From positions 4,362,160 to 4,426,159 of the forward strand of contig NZ_CP020947.1 in NCBI RefSeq assembly GCF_000172795.2: DNA of 64,000 bases, written 5' to 3'. Shown here in pieces: positions 35,708 through 45,971 of this stretch. The stretch comes from Rhizobium sp. CIAT894. GTDB lineage: Bacteria > Pseudomonadota > Alphaproteobacteria > Rhizobiales > Rhizobiaceae. A program made the translations under genes and the position numbers. Each line of letters begins with the position of its first letter. Within the stretch, counting starts at the first letter, position 1. The notes under the pieces were generated by a model that was given only the letters and a program-made list of their open reading frames with translations, had not been told where the DNA came from and did not search any database.

Positions 35708-37096
35708 ATGGTGAATCGCATCGACTGGACAGGAACGCAGCCGCCGAAAGCCACGGAGAAGGGCATCTGGGGGTGGATGTTCTTCGATTGGGCAGCGCAG
35801 CCCTTCTTCACCGTGGTCACCACCTTTATCTTCGGGCCTTATTTCGTTTCCCGGCTGACCAATGACCCGGTGTCCGCGCAGACGACGTGGAGCAACATGG
35901 CGACGATCTCCTCAGTGATCATCGCCCTGCTTTCACCCGTGCTCGGCTCGATTGCCGATCAGTCCGGCGCCCGCAAACCCTGGATCGGCTTCTTCGCGAT
36001 CATCAAAATCATAAGCCTCTTCGGCCTGTGGTTCGCAGCCCCCGGCTCGCCTGTCCTCTATCCCGTCATTTTCATGATCCTCGCCTCGATCTCGGCCGAG
36101 TTCTCGATCGTCTTCAACGATTCGATGATGCCGCGCCTGGTCGCCAAACACGAGGTCGGCAAGCTCTCCAACACCGCCTGGGGGCTTGGTTACCTCGGCG
36201 GCATGATCGTGCTCATCGCCGTCGTGACGCTTTTGGCGGCGAGCCCTGAGAGCGGCAAGACCATCCTAGGCCTCGACCCGCTGTTCGGCCTCGATCCGAA
36301 GACCGGCCAGGATGCCCGCATTACCGGGCCGATTTCAGCCGTCTGGTATCTGATTTTCATCCTGCCGATGTTCTTATTCACGCCGGATGTCGGCAGGGGC
36401 CTGCCTTTCGGCACGGCCGTCCGCTCCGGTCTGCGGGAACTCAAAAACACGCTTGGCGAACTCAGGGAACGCCGCGGCATCCTGAGATTTCTCATCGCCC
36501 GGATGATCTACCAGGATGGCGTCAACGGGCTGCTGATCCTCGGCGGCATCTTCGCGGCTGGCATGTTCGGCTGGGCGACGATCGAGATCGGCATTTACGG
36601 CATCATCCTCAATGTCGTCGCCATCTTCGGCTGCCTGATCGCTGGCCGCATCGACAGGGGTGTCGGTTCCAAGGTGACCGTCGTCATCAGCCTCACCATG
36701 CTGCTTCTCGCCACCATCGGCATCATCTCGACGGGACCGGGTTATACGCTCTTCGGATTGATGCCGCTGCCGACGGCCGATTCCGGCGGCCTCTTCGGCA
36801 CTGCGGCGGAGAAGGCCTATATCCTCTACGGTCTGCTGATCGGCTTCGCCTTCGGCCCGATGCAGGCCTCGTCGCGCTCCTATCTCGCCCGCAGCGTCAA
36901 CCCGGAGGAAGCTGGCCGCTACTTCGGCATCTACGCGCTTTCGGGGCGCGCCACGAGTTTCATGGCGACGCTGCTCTTCTCGCTGGTGACCTATATGAGC
37001 GGATCACCGCGGCTCGGAATGGCAACGCTGATCCTGTTCCTCGCCGGTGGCTTGGCGCTGTTGGTCCGTACGCCCTATCCGGCCGACCGCGCGTAG
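35708..37096 (+). CDS. MFS transporter, UMF1/Atg22-like permease
   Basis: A 462-residue membrane protein with about twelve helices. WGWMFFDWAAQPFFTVVTTFIFGPYF at the start, SPVLGSIADQSGARKPW, and EFSIVFNDSMMPRLV with KLSNTAWGLGYLGG match the UMF1 family related to yeast Atg22, a vacuolar amino-acid effluxer. Bacterial members are poorly characterised. AAGGAG precedes the ATG by 3 bases, so the GTG one codon later is a possible true start. The close position behind glutamate dehydrogenase suggests amino-acid or related transport, which is inference. Confidence 0.85.
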   Translation: MVNRIDWTGTQPPKATEKGIWGWMFFDWAAQPFFTVVTTFIFGPYFVSRLTNDPVSAQTTWSNMATISSVIIALLSPVLGSIADQSGARKPWIGFFAIIKIISLFGLWFAAPGSPVLYPVIFMILASISAEFSIVFNDSMMPRLVAKHEVGKLSNTAWGLGYLGGMIVLIAVVTLLAASPESGKTILGLDPLFGLDPKTGQDARITGPISAVWYLIFILPMFLFTPDVGRGLPFGTAVRSGLRELKNTLGELRERRGILRFLIARMIYQDGVNGLLILGGIFAAGMFGWATIEIGIYGIILNVVAIFGCLIAGRIDRGVGSKVTVVISLTMLLLATIGIISTGPGYTLFGLMPLPTADSGGLFGTAAEKAYILYGLLIGFAFGPMQASSRSYLARSVNPEEAGRYFGIYALSGRATSFMATLLFSLVTYMSGSPRLGMATLILFLAGGLALLVRTPYPADRA

Positions 37097-37145
37097 GAAA
37101 CGCTACGCACGCCCGGACGGCACGGAAACATGCGGCAGGCCCGAT

Positions 37146-38762
37146 TCAGTGACGGAAATGGCGCATGCCGGTGAAGACCATGGCGACGCCGTGTTCGTTG
37201 GCGGCATCGATGACTTCCTGGTCGCGCATCGAGCCGCCCGGCTGGATAACCGCCGTCGCCCCTGCGGCGATCATCGACAGAAGACCATCGGCGAAAGGCA
37301 GGAAAGCTTCGGAGGCGACTGCCGAGCCATGCGTCATCGGCACTGGAAGGCCGAGCGCCTTGGCCGCTTCTTCGGCCTTCAGCGCAGCGATACGGGCGGA
37401 ATCGACCCGGCTCATTTGACCGGCGCCGATGCCGGCCGTCTGGCCGTCCTTGGCATAGACCACGGCATTCGATTTCACATGTTTGCCGACCTTGAAGGCG
37501 AACTTCATATCCTCAAGCTCCTGCGCCGTCGGCGCGCGCCTGGTGACGACCTTGAGTTCCAGATCCTCGACCATGCCGTTGTCGCGGCTCTGGACCAGCA
37601 GGCCGCCGGAAACGGTCTTCGCCGTCAGGCCCGCAGCCCGCGGATCGGGCAGGCCGCCGGCAGACAGCAGCCGCAGGTTCGGCTTCCGGGCGACGATTGC
37701 CTTCGCCTCGTCGGTGACATCGGGCGCGATGATCACCTCGGTGAAGAGCTTGACGATTTCCTCGGCCGTTTCGGCATCAAGCGTCCGGTTAAGCGCGATA
37801 ATGCCGCCGAAGGCGGACACGCTGTCGCAGGCAAGCGCGCGGCGATAGGCCTCGACCAGGCTTGATCCGGTGGCAACACCGCAGGGATTGGCATGTTTGA
37901 TGATGGCGCAGGCCGGCGCCTTCTCGGGCAGGAATTCGGCGACCAGCTCGTAGGCGGCATCGGTATCGTTGATGTTGTTGTAGGAGAGCTGCTTGCCCTG
38001 GAGAAGGGCAGCCGTCGACACACCCGGGCGCTTCTCGCCGGTGACGTAGAAGGCGGCCTTCTGGTGCGGATTTTCGCCGTAGCGCATCTCCTCCTTCAGC
38101 GCGCCGCCGATAACCCGGTGGCGCGGCGTGTCGATCGACAGCGCTTCGGCGAACCAGTTGGAAATCATAGCGTCATAGGCGGCGGTGCGGGCATAGGCCT
38201 TGGCGGCCATGCGCTGGCGGAAGGCATAGGCGGTCTTGCCGTCATCCGCGGAAAGCTGCTCCAGGAATTCAGCATAGTCGGCCGGATCGGTCAGCGTCGT
38301 CACATAGGCATGGTTCTTGGCGGATGCGCGGATCATCGCCGGTCCGCCGATATCGATATTCTCGACGGTCGTCGGATAATCGCCGCCGGCCGCCCGCACC
38401 TCCTCGAAGGGGTAGAGATTGATGACGGCGAGGTCGATGCCCTCGATGCCGTGCTTCTTCATCGCCTCCTGATGCTCGCTATCGTCGCGGATCGCCAGCA
38501 AGCCGCCATGCACTGTGGGATGCAGCGTCTTGACCCGCCCGTCCATGATCTCGGGAAAGCCGGTGATTTCGGAGACATCGGTGACGGCAAGGCCGGCGGC
38601 GGCGATCGCCTTGTAAGTGCCGCCGGTCGACAGCAGCCGCACGCCTCGGTCCGACAATGAGCGCGCAAGCTCGACAATCCCGGTCTTGTCGAAGACCGAA
38701 AGCAGCGCGGTCTTGATTTCGACCTTGTCGGGGGCGGGGATCTTCTTGGAAATGACGGCCAT
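37146..38762 (-). CDS. purH: Bifunctional AICAR formyltransferase / IMP cyclohydrolase
   Basis: A 538-residue enzyme for the last two steps of purine synthesis. The N-terminal MGS-like IMP cyclohydrolase domain (about 15-150) has [29 protein letters not shown] and [22 protein letters not shown]. The C-terminal transformylase shows [24 protein letters not shown] and the catalytic region [13 protein letters not shown] with the Lys-His pair, ending [42 protein letters not shown] precedes the ATG. It is the last gene of a minus-strand series htpX-rsmB-heparinase-purH. Confidence 0.97.
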   Translation of the reverse strand: MAVISKKIPAPDKVEIKTALLSVFDKTGIVELARSLSDRGVRLLSTGGTYKAIAAAGLAVTDVSEITGFPEIMDGRVKTLHPTVHGGLLAIRDDSEHQEAMKKHGIEGIDLAVINLYPFEEVRAAGGDYPTTVENIDIGGPAMIRASAKNHAYVTTLTDPADYAEFLEQLSADDGKTAYAFRQRMAAKAYARTAAYDAMISNWFAEALSIDTPRHRVIGGALKEEMRYGENPHQKAAFYVTGEKRPGVSTAALLQGKQLSYNNINDTDAAYELVAEFLPEKAPACAIIKHANPCGVATGSSLVEAYRRALACDSVSAFGGIIALNRTLDAETAEEIVKLFTEVIIAPDVTDEAKAIVARKPNLRLLSAGGLPDPRAAGLTAKTVSGGLLVQSRDNGMVEDLELKVVTRRAPTAQELEDMKFAFKVGKHVKSNAVVYAKDGQTAGIGAGQMSRVDSARIAALKAEEAAKALGLPVPMTHGSAVASEAFLPFADGLLSMIAAGATAVIQPGGSMRDQEVIDAANEHGVAMVFTGMRHFRH

Positions 38763-38803
38763 GAAACCTTCTCCGTTCGGGCTCCGGGAGACATCCGATT
38801 GGG

Positions 38804-38853
38804 TTAGAGCAGGATTCGGATTTCAGGCCGGCTTGGGCCTAAGATCATCCTGC
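38804..38853. repeat. Palindromic intergenic element between purH and the heparinase gene
   Basis: Outer arms GCAGGAT / ATCCTGC (38809-38815 / 38847-38853) enclose an inner stem AGGCC / GGCCT (38825-38829 / 38836-38840). This TTAGAGCAGGAT-type cruciform resembles a palindrome I associate with many Rhizobium intergenic regions. It lies 42-91 bases upstream of the purH start codon. Confidence 0.6.
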
Positions 38854-38913
38854 CCCAGGACGCTCGCATTGTGAGGCCGCGTTAGCACAGCTTCGCCGCC
38901 GCGCAAACAGGTG

Positions 38914-40587
38914 CTATCCCTTGCGGGACAAAAACCAGCGGATTTCCGTCTTCTCGGCAAGATCGAAGTCGATCTCGATCTGGTCCGAACCGCAAATGCC
39001 GGAGCTGTCGGCAAAGAAGATATCCTCGGTGATCAGCACTTCATTGCCGGGCGCGGAAAACTGCCAGCTTTCGCCATCCGGCGCCGTCAACAGCACGGAC
39101 TCGCCGTCGCTCTGATGCAGGACGATCGAGGGATGGATATGAAAACGGGCGACAGCCTTCAGCGGCTCCTCACTCTGACGGCCATCCCGGACGACGAGCC
39201 GGTCGCGGCCGGTCACGATCGAGCCCGCGGCATTGAGTGTCAGTTCACGCTCGTGCAGCACCCCGAACGCCCTGATATAACCGTCATGGCTGAGTTTGAT
39301 GCTGTCGCGTCCGTCCTCCGTTTCGGCACGTTCGACGGTGACCGTCTTGACCGGTTCGGTGATCGCGTGATTGAGGAAGGGCGAGGGCGAAAAACGGCTG
39401 GACGAGGTGTCGTTCAGGATGACGGTCGAATGCGCCGCCGTCGTGCGGGCCATCTGGACATAGCGGTGCCCGGCAAATTTCGGCGAGCCGGAATTGACGA
39501 TGAAGCGGTGGCGGCCGGACGACATTTCGAAGGAGAGGCTGCCGGCATGCACGGTCCGCAGCGCGCCTCCCGAAGGCGGCGTGCCGGCATCGGCAATGAT
39601 CACCGTTTTTCCTCCGGAAAGCCGCTGATAGCGCGAATGCGGCAAAGCCTTGAACGGCTGGCCGGCGGTCTCGTCATAGCGCAGCACCGAGATCAACTCG
39701 TTTGCCAGCGTCGAGGTCGCCCCGTTGAACAGCGCCAGATCTCCGTCCTGATGGCGAAAGAATCGCAATGCCGGATACATCCGGTCGATGCCGGAGATCA
39801 GTTTCTGCGGCAGGTCGTGACCGAGATTGACATAGGTCTGCCTGAGCGGCAGCAGATCGAGCAGCAATTCCAGGCCGATACGCGGATTGCGGGAGATATG
39901 GCCGCCATCCGGCAGAATCTGGCTATCGAATTCGCGGTCGAGCGCCTGCGCCGCCCGCCTGAGGGTGGAGGCGCGGGTCGGCATGGCGACGGAGGCCATG
40001 GCGAGCGCGATGCGCAGCCGAAACAACTCCAGGCCGCCAAGCGTATAGGGCGCCATGCGATGCAGGAACCTCACCTGGAACGCCAGCGACTTCATGAAGC
40101 GGCGATAGAAGCTGCGGTCGGCATTCTGCAGCACGACAGGCGAATGCGACAGCCAGGCGATGACACGCTGGGCGGTGATGTCGATCTCCCAGGCAATGCC
40201 TTCCATGCGGCCGGCATGGATGGAAAGCCAGCTGTCGACGATCGCACGGGCGGCGGCCGAACTGCGCTCCGACTTGTTCGCCCGCATGTGCCGCAGCCAG
40301 CCGAAGCTGTGCAGGCGAGTGGCGAAGGGGCGCGAGGGCAGGGTGAAGGTGAAGGGTGACTTTCCACCCGTTTCCAGCATGCGCCCGGCCAGCAGAAACC
40401 GGCCGTTGAGAATTTCGTCGGCCACATGCGAATCGATGCTGCGGAGATCGGTCGGCGCGACGATCAGACGCTCGGGCACGTTGATCGAATGGCGGAAGAG
40501 CTTCAGGCGCAGCAACGCGACGCGGCGCAAGGCGCGCCGCCAAGCCTCCCGAACATACATGCTCGCAAAACGCCGACCGGACTGCAT
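38914..40587 (-). CDS. Heparinase II/III family protein
   Basis: A 557-residue protein with an N-terminal alpha/alpha toroid-like region (about 60-300, including INGRFLLAGRMLE-like sequence and FGWLRHMRA) and a C-terminal heparinase II/III beta domain (about 330-555) with VIIADAGTPPSG, HRFIVNSGSPKFAG and AHSTVILNDTSSSRF. Heparinase II/III proteins are polysaccharide lyases acting on uronate-containing polymers. No signal peptide is evident, which is unusual for a secreted lyase; the basic N-terminus might act as an anchor. Its place between purH and rsmB appears conserved in rhizobia. The true substrate is unknown, perhaps the cell's own exopolysaccharide. Confidence 0.8.
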   Translation of the reverse strand: MQSGRRFASMYVREAWRRALRRVALLRLKLFRHSINVPERLIVAPTDLRSIDSHVADEILNGRFLLAGRMLETGGKSPFTFTLPSRPFATRLHSFGWLRHMRANKSERSSAAARAIVDSWLSIHAGRMEGIAWEIDITAQRVIAWLSHSPVVLQNADRSFYRRFMKSLAFQVRFLHRMAPYTLGGLELFRLRIALAMASVAMPTRASTLRRAAQALDREFDSQILPDGGHISRNPRIGLELLLDLLPLRQTYVNLGHDLPQKLISGIDRMYPALRFFRHQDGDLALFNGATSTLANELISVLRYDETAGQPFKALPHSRYQRLSGGKTVIIADAGTPPSGGALRTVHAGSLSFEMSSGRHRFIVNSGSPKFAGHRYVQMARTTAAHSTVILNDTSSSRFSPSPFLNHAITEPVKTVTVERAETEDGRDSIKLSHDGYIRAFGVLHERELTLNAAGSIVTGRDRLVVRDGRQSEEPLKAVARFHIHPSIVLHQSDGESVLLTAPDGESWQFSAPGNEVLITEDIFFADSSGICGSDQIEIDFDLAEKTEIRWFLSRKG

Positions 40588-40804
40588 ATTCTATTGTCTA
40601 TTGACCCTCGTGGTTAAGAATAGGTGAAAAGCGGCCGATTTCATCGCCCGCAATGCATTAATTCGTGACAAGGTTCGAATATACGCAAATTAAAACGCTT
40701 CACCGGAGATCATGGGGCGATTTTAGAAGAACGATGTGCATGACGCGAGACATGTGAAATGCCTCGTGGACTTGCAGATTCGCCGCGAGCGCTGAAATTT
40801 GCAA

Positions 40805-42193
40805 TCAGGCCACTCGCCGCAGCACCGCGGCATAGAAGCCGTCGAGGCCGGAGGCGATGCCGTCGGGCATTTTCAACATGGTGGGAAGCGTGCGGAATTC
40901 GCCGAGCGGCGTGATCGCTGCTTCGAGGCCGGGCCAGTCGCCGGCGCCGATCGGAACGCGCTCGACGCCTTGCGTCTGCGCAAGAACACGGGCCACGACC
41001 TCTTCGCCTTCGGCGGGATCGAGCGAGCAATTCGAAAAAACCAGCATTCCATCAGGCTTCAGCAATGTCAGCGCGTGACGCAGCAGCCGTTCCTGCAGCG
41101 CCGCCAGCCGGGCGATATCCTCGGGTCCCTTGGTCCAGAGCACGTCGGGGTGCCGACGCGTCGTGCCGGTGGAAGAGCAGGGGGCATCGAGCAGGATCGC
41201 ATCGAAACGCTCTGCCGGCTCGAATGTCGTCAGATCGGCCGCGATCGTCTCCGCTTTCAGACCGAGCCGATCGAGATTCGACCGCAGCCGTCTCAGCCGG
41301 CTTTCCGACTGGTCGAGGGCGGTGACCGTGCCGCCGGCAAGAATGAGCTGCGCCGTCTTGCCGCCCGGGGCAGCACAGAGATCGGCGGTGCGTTTGCCCG
41401 AGAGATCGCCGAAAAGCTTGGCCGGGATGCTTGCTGCCGCATCCTGCACCCACCACGCGCCCTCGTCGAAACCTTCGAGCGAAGGGATGCCGCCATCGAA
41501 AGCGGCAAGCCGCACGCCGCCCGTGGGCAGGGCAGTTCCGTTCAGCCGTTTTGCCCAGCCTTCGGGGTCGGACTTGACGGTCAGATCGATTGCCGCCGGC
41601 TCGAGCTGGGATTCCGAAATCGCCAGCGCCGCATCGCGGCCATAGGCCTTTTCCAGCCTGGCGATGAACCAGGCCGGCATCGGCGCGACCTTATCGATCT
41701 CTTCGAGCACCTGCTGCTTCTCGCGGCCAAGCCGGCGAAGAATGGCATTGACCAGCTTGGCGAAACGCCGGTTACGCGGATCCAGATTGGCCTGCTCGAC
41801 GGCAAGATCGACCGCCGAATGATCCGGCACGTCGAGATAGAGGATCTGCGCCGCCCCGATCGCGAGCACATGATGCAGCGCCCTTGCCCCTTCCGGCAGC
41901 GGCGATTCCAGCAGCGCTGCAATCGCGGCATCGATACGCGGCAGATGGCGCAGCGTCGTGTTCAGAATGGCGCGGACCAGCGCCCGATCGTTTTCGCCGA
42001 GTGCCTTATAGGCCGGATTGCCATGTTCATGGTCGAGAGCGCCGTCGAGCGGCAGTTTGCGATCGACGACGGCGGCAAGAATTTTGGCTGCCGCAGCCCG
42101 CGCCTGCAGGCCGGGTTTTTCGGGCGCAGAACGCTCGGCGGAGGGCTTATGCTTGCGGAATGGTTTCTTCGTGCCGTCTGAATTCAAGACCAT
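40805..42193 (-). CDS. rsmB: RsmB-type RNA (cytosine-C5) methyltransferase
   Basis: A 462-residue SAM-dependent rRNA methyltransferase related to RsmB/NOP2. The N-terminal NusB-like RNA-binding domain (about 30-165) has [19 protein letters not shown], followed by the Rossmann methyltransferase domain: [14 protein letters not shown] (SAM binding), [41 protein letters not shown] (cysteine of motif IV) and [15 protein letters not shown] (catalytic cysteine of motif VI; the more common form is STCSL). The first 10 bases overlap the htpX stop region, so translation is likely coupled to htpX. A 217-base gap without a recognisable feature follows before the heparinase gene. Confidence 0.9.
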   Translation of the reverse strand: MVLNSDGTKKPFRKHKPSAERSAPEKPGLQARAAAAKILAAVVDRKLPLDGALDHEHGNPAYKALGENDRALVRAILNTTLRHLPRIDAAIAALLESPLPEGARALHHVLAIGAAQILYLDVPDHSAVDLAVEQANLDPRNRRFAKLVNAILRRLGREKQQVLEEIDKVAPMPAWFIARLEKAYGRDAALAISESQLEPAAIDLTVKSDPEGWAKRLNGTALPTGGVRLAAFDGGIPSLEGFDEGAWWVQDAAASIPAKLFGDLSGKRTADLCAAPGGKTAQLILAGGTVTALDQSESRLRRLRSNLDRLGLKAETIAADLTTFEPAERFDAILLDAPCSSTGTTRRHPDVLWTKGPEDIARLAALQERLLRHALTLLKPDGMLVFSNCSLDPAEGEEVVARVLAQTQGVERVPIGAGDWPGLEAAITPLGEFRTLPTMLKMPDGIASGLDGFYAAVLRRVA

Positions 42194-43146
42194 GGACCTT
42201 TTGGCGGTTGTGAACCACCGCGACCAAGACCCGTATCCGGAACAGAGCGCGATTTGCGCGACGGATTAGCAGCCCGAACCGGCGGCGTCGAGATATTCAT
42301 GCCGCCCTGCGCCATATCGTGCAGCGCCGCGATGCGGTTTTCCGTGTTCGGATGCGTGGAAAACAGATTGTCCATGCGCTCGCCGGAGAGCGGGTTGATG
42401 ATGAACATATGCGCCGTCGCCGGGTTGCGCTCGGCATCCTGGTTCGGCATGTGGGCAGCACCCCGCGCAATCTTGCCGAGCGCCGAAGCCAGCCAGAGCG
42501 GATTGCCGCAGATTTCGGCACCGCGGCGGTCGGCCGAATATTCGCGCGTGCGGCTGATCGCCATCTGCACCAGCATGGCGGCAAGCGGCGCCACGATCAT
42601 CGCCACGAGGACGCCGACGAAGCCGAGCGGATTGTTGTTGTTTTCGCGATTGCCGCCGAAGAGGAAGGCGAAATTGCCGAGCATCGAGATCGCGCCGGCA
42701 AGCGTTGCCGTGATCGTCATCGTCAGCGTGTCGCGGTTCTGAATATGGGCGAGCTCATGCGCCATCACGCCGGCAACCTCCTCCGGAGACAATGCCTGGA
42801 GAAGGCCGGTCGAAGCGGCGACGGCTGCATTGTCAGGGTTGCGGCCGGTGGCGAAGGCATTCGGCTGCGGGCTGTCGTAGAGATAAACCTTCGGCATCGG
42901 CAGGCCGGCATTGCGAGCAAGATCGCGCACGATCGCAAAGAATTCCGGCGCGTTGCGCTCATCGACCTCCTGGGCGCGATAGGCCGAAAGCACCATGCGG
43001 TCGGAATTCCAGTAGGAGAAGAAATTCATCCCGGCGGCAATGACGAAGGCGATCATCATGCCGGCCCGACCGCCGATCAGAAAGCCGACAACCATGAAAA
43101 GCGCCGTCATGAAGGCAAGCAACATGGCAGTGCGAACGAGGTTCAT
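42184..43146 (-). CDS. htpX: Membrane zinc protease HtpX
   Basis: A 320-residue M48 metalloprotease for quality control of inner-membrane proteins. Two N-terminal helices (about 5-25 and 29-46) precede the peptidase domain; H130-E-L-A-H134 is the zinc-binding HExxH, and two more hydrophobic segments lie at about 146-165 and 176-197. [26 protein letters not shown] is the family-specific stretch before the active site. GGAG lies 7 bases before the ATG. The disordered C-terminal 40 residues end in [10 protein letters not shown]. Heat-shock control is known elsewhere; I see no clear sigma-32 promoter. Confidence 0.93.
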   Translation of the reverse strand: MNLVRTAMLLAFMTALFMVVGFLIGGRAGMMIAFVIAAGMNFFSYWNSDRMVLSAYRAQEVDERNAPEFFAIVRDLARNAGLPMPKVYLYDSPQPNAFATGRNPDNAAVAASTGLLQALSPEEVAGVMAHELAHIQNRDTLTMTITATLAGAISMLGNFAFLFGGNRENNNNPLGFVGVLVAMIVAPLAAMLVQMAISRTREYSADRRGAEICGNPLWLASALGKIARGAAHMPNQDAERNPATAHMFIINPLSGERMDNLFSTHPNTENRIAALHDMAQGGMNISTPPVRAANPSRKSRSVPDTGLGRGGSQPPKGPWS

Positions 43147-43256
43147 TGTGAATCTCCATCTCCGATTTCACGGTCGCAAGCTTTCAATCGCAGCATCGGC
43201 GCATTATGATTTGGTTATTCACCAGCCATTTTCAATATTTCCGGCAGGAGAAGCCA

Positions 43257-43478
43257 ATGCAGGAAGCCGATAACGACAACAGCGAAACGCCGACGGCCGA
43301 GGCATCGCAGCCGCGCAAAGTCCTGTCTCCGGCTGCGAAGCGCGCCCTTGCCGAAGCCGAGGAGCGGCGAAAAAACCAGAAGCCGCTGGAGCTGCCGCCG
43401 GAAACCGGCGGTCGCGGCGGCGCCGAGCCGGCCCGCTTCGGCGATTACGAGATCAATGGCCGGGCGATCGATTTTTGA
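43257..43478 (+). CDS. SDHAF4-family protein (DUF1674), succinate dehydrogenase assembly
   Basis: A 73-residue protein. The ATG at 43257 has GCAGGAG 7 bases upstream. The N-terminal half is charged and probably disordered (AAKRALAEAEERR), and the C-terminus carries the family signature ending RFGDYEINGRAIDF. In mitochondria and alphaproteobacteria SDHAF4/DUF1674 proteins protect the flavinylated SdhA subunit during assembly. It is divergent from htpX and far from sdh genes. Length is normal for the family. Confidence 0.82.
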   Translation: MQEADNDNSETPTAEASQPRKVLSPAAKRALAEAEERRKNQKPLELPPETGGRGGAEPARFGDYEINGRAIDF

Positions 43479-43786
43479 TTCGGCGCGGGAGCAAAGCGCC
43501 GCTCAAAAGCAACGGCATTTCCCGCGCGGAAAAATAAGACCGCTCCAATATAAGACCGCTCCAACAAAGGAGCGGCTTCAGACTGCTGACAAACCCCTGC
43601 AAAACCCGCGACGGCATCCTCGGCCTCGTGCCGAGGATCTACAAACGTCCAATTAAGTATCTGAAAATAAATGATTTCCTGTCAAACAATTGCAGTGGTC
43701 AGATGCTCGGCGCAAGGCCGAGCATGACGGAGGAGACTTTGTCAACAAACTGAGGCCGCTCCAACAAGAGGGAGCGGCCTTGTTGT
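43479..43786. repeat. Intergenic mosaic of four hairpins and a tandem 15-mer
   Basis: No gene in these 308 bases. ATAAGACCGCTCCAA occurs twice (43534-43548 and 43550-43564); the second copy forms hairpin 1 with GGAGCGG (43555-43576), a likely end of the DUF1674 transcript. Hairpin 2 is ATCCTCGGC / GCCGAGGAT (43616-43638). Hairpin 3 is ATGCTCGGC / GCCGAGCAT (43703-43725), a near copy of hairpin 2. Hairpin 4 (43753-43780) belongs to acs. The 43616-43725 part looks like a dispersed repeat of two palindromes. Confidence 0.65.
43753..43780 (-). terminator. Terminator of acs
   Basis: AGGCCGCTCC / GGAGCGGCCT perfect 10-bp stem with an 8-base loop, 7 bases after the acs stop on minus, followed there by CAGTTTGTTG. 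Its core repeats the CCGCTCC / GGAGCGG sequence of hairpin 1 about 190 bases away. Confidence 0.7.
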
Positions 43787-45742
43787 TTAAGCAGTCGCCT
43801 TGTTCTGCCGGTTGGCGACCAGATCGTCGACGACGGCCGGATCGGCGAGCGTCGAGGTATCGCCAAGCGCACCGAAATCGTCTTCGGCGATCTTGCGCAG
43901 GATGCGGCGCATGATCTTGCCGGAGCGGGTCTTCGGCAGGCCGGGCGCGAACTGGATCTTGTCGGGCGCGGCGATCGGGCCGATTTCTGCCCGCACATGT
44001 TTCACCAGTTCCTGGCGAAGCGTGTCCGAACCCTCGTGGCCGGCCATCAGCGTCACGTAGCAATAGATGCCCTGGCCCTTGATCGCATGGGGATAACCGA
44101 CGACCGCGGCCTCCGACACCAGATTATGCGAGACGAGTGCGGATTCCACCTCCGCCGTTCCGAGCCGGTGGCCGGAGACGTTGAGCACGTCGTCGACGCG
44201 CCCGGTGATCCAGTAATAGCCGTCCGCATCGCGCCGGCAGCCGTCGCCGGTGAAATATTTCCCCTTGTAGGTGGAGAAATAGGTCTGGATGAAACGTTCG
44301 TGGTCGCCGTAAACCGTGCGCATCTGGCCGGGCCAGCTGTCGGTGATGCAGAGATTGCCATCGGCCGGACCTTCCAGCACCTTGCCCTCATTGTCGACCA
44401 GCTGCGGTTTGATGCCGAAGAACGGGGTCGTCGCCGAGCCGGGTTTCAGATCGGTGGCGCCGGGCAGCGGCGTGATCATGTGGCCGCCGGTTTCCGTCTG
44501 CCACCAGGTATCGATCACAGGGCAGCGCTTGTCGCCGACGACATTGTAATACCATTCCCAGGCTTCCGGATTGATCGGTTCGCCCACAGTGCCGAGCAGG
44601 CGCAGTGATGAGCGTGAGGAGCGGGTGACGAAGTCGTCGCCGGCGCCCATCAGCGAGCGGATCGCCGTCGGCGCCGTATAGAAGATGTTGACCTTGTGCT
44701 TGTCGATCACTTCCCAGAAACGGCCCTGATCGGGGAAATTCGGCACACCCTCGAACATCAGCGTCGTCGCGCAATTGGCGAGCGGTCCATAGACGATATA
44801 GGAATGGCCGGTGACCCAGCCGACATCGGCGGTGCACCAATAGATATCGCCGTGATGATAGTCGAAGACATATTCATGCGTCATCGCCGCATAGACGAGA
44901 TAACCGCCCGTCGTGTGCAGAACGCCCTTCGGCTTGCCTGTTGAACCTGACGTATAGAGAATGAAGAGCGGATCTTCCGCCTTCATCTTCACCGGCGGGC
45001 ATTCCGCCTTCACCGTGGCGATTTCCTGGTGATGCCAGAGATCGCGGCCCGGCGCCCAGCCGGTCTTGCCGCCGGTGCGGCGCACGACCAGAACCTTCTC
45101 CACGATCACGTGCTGGCGTGCTGCAATGTGAATTGCAGTATCGGTGTTGTCCTTCAGCGGCACCGGCTTGCCGCCGCGCACGCCTTCGTCGCAGGTGATG
45201 ACGAAGGTGGATTCACAGTCGACGATGCGCCCCGCCAGGGCCTCCGGCGAGAAGCCGCCGAAGACGATCGAATGCACCGCGCCGATGCGGGCGCAGGCAA
45301 GCATCGCGTAAGCCGCTTCCGGGATCATCGGCATGTAGATCGTGACACGATCGCCCTTCTTGACGCCGTGTTTCTTCAAGACGTTCGCCATCCGGCAGAC
45401 GTGCTCGTAGAGCTCGTTATAGGTGACCTTCTTGTCGATATAGGGATTGTCGCCTTCCCAGATGATCGCCACCTGGTCGCCATTGGTCTTCAGATGACGG
45501 TCGATGCAATTGTAGGAGACATTGGTCTGACCGTCCTCGAACCATTTGATCGACACCTTGCCGTTAAAGGAGGTGTTCTTGACCTTTGTATAGGGCTTGA
45601 ACCAGTCGATCCGCTTGCCGTGTTTGCCCCAGAACTTGTCCGGGTTTTCAATGCTCTCCTCGTACCATTTCAGGTACTTATCCTTATCGATCAGGGCGCG
45701 CGCCTTTACCGGCTTCGTGACCGGATAGATCTTCTCCGACAT
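43787..45742 (-). CDS. acs: Acetyl-CoA synthetase
   Basis: A 651-residue AMP-forming ligase that activates acetate. The ATG at 45742 ([10 protein letters not shown]) follows AGGAGGAG; the longer frame is rejected. Motifs: [38 protein letters not shown] (P-loop, given here in parts as [11 protein letters not shown]), [12 protein letters not shown], and the C-terminal acetylatable lysine motif [47 protein letters not shown] marks the hinge. Acetylation of that lysine usually controls activity. It is divergent from trcR with 229 bases between. Confidence 0.95.
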   Translation of the reverse strand: MSEKIYPVTKPVKARALIDKDKYLKWYEESIENPDKFWGKHGKRIDWFKPYTKVKNTSFNGKVSIKWFEDGQTNVSYNCIDRHLKTNGDQVAIIWEGDNPYIDKKVTYNELYEHVCRMANVLKKHGVKKGDRVTIYMPMIPEAAYAMLACARIGAVHSIVFGGFSPEALAGRIVDCESTFVITCDEGVRGGKPVPLKDNTDTAIHIAARQHVIVEKVLVVRRTGGKTGWAPGRDLWHHQEIATVKAECPPVKMKAEDPLFILYTSGSTGKPKGVLHTTGGYLVYAAMTHEYVFDYHHGDIYWCTADVGWVTGHSYIVYGPLANCATTLMFEGVPNFPDQGRFWEVIDKHKVNIFYTAPTAIRSLMGAGDDFVTRSSRSSLRLLGTVGEPINPEAWEWYYNVVGDKRCPVIDTWWQTETGGHMITPLPGATDLKPGSATTPFFGIKPQLVDNEGKVLEGPADGNLCITDSWPGQMRTVYGDHERFIQTYFSTYKGKYFTGDGCRRDADGYYWITGRVDDVLNVSGHRLGTAEVESALVSHNLVSEAAVVGYPHAIKGQGIYCYVTLMAGHEGSDTLRQELVKHVRAEIGPIAAPDKIQFAPGLPKTRSGKIMRRILRKIAEDDFGALGDTSTLADPAVVDDLVANRQNKATA

Positions 45743-45971
45743 GGAACTCCTCCTCATGGGACATGCAACAGGCCACCGGCAAAACGGGCCCAGATTTCAA
45801 ATCAGGGCAATTCATAGCAGTTCGCATCGTGGCGGCAATTAGACAAAGGTCATTTCATTTCGGAAGAATTGCAATTCTGCGACAGTGCGGTTATATAGCG
45901 GCATATTTCCCGGACATTGTGGTGACAATCCACGGACCGCGACCGGCGCGGACGATAGAAGGACTATATCC

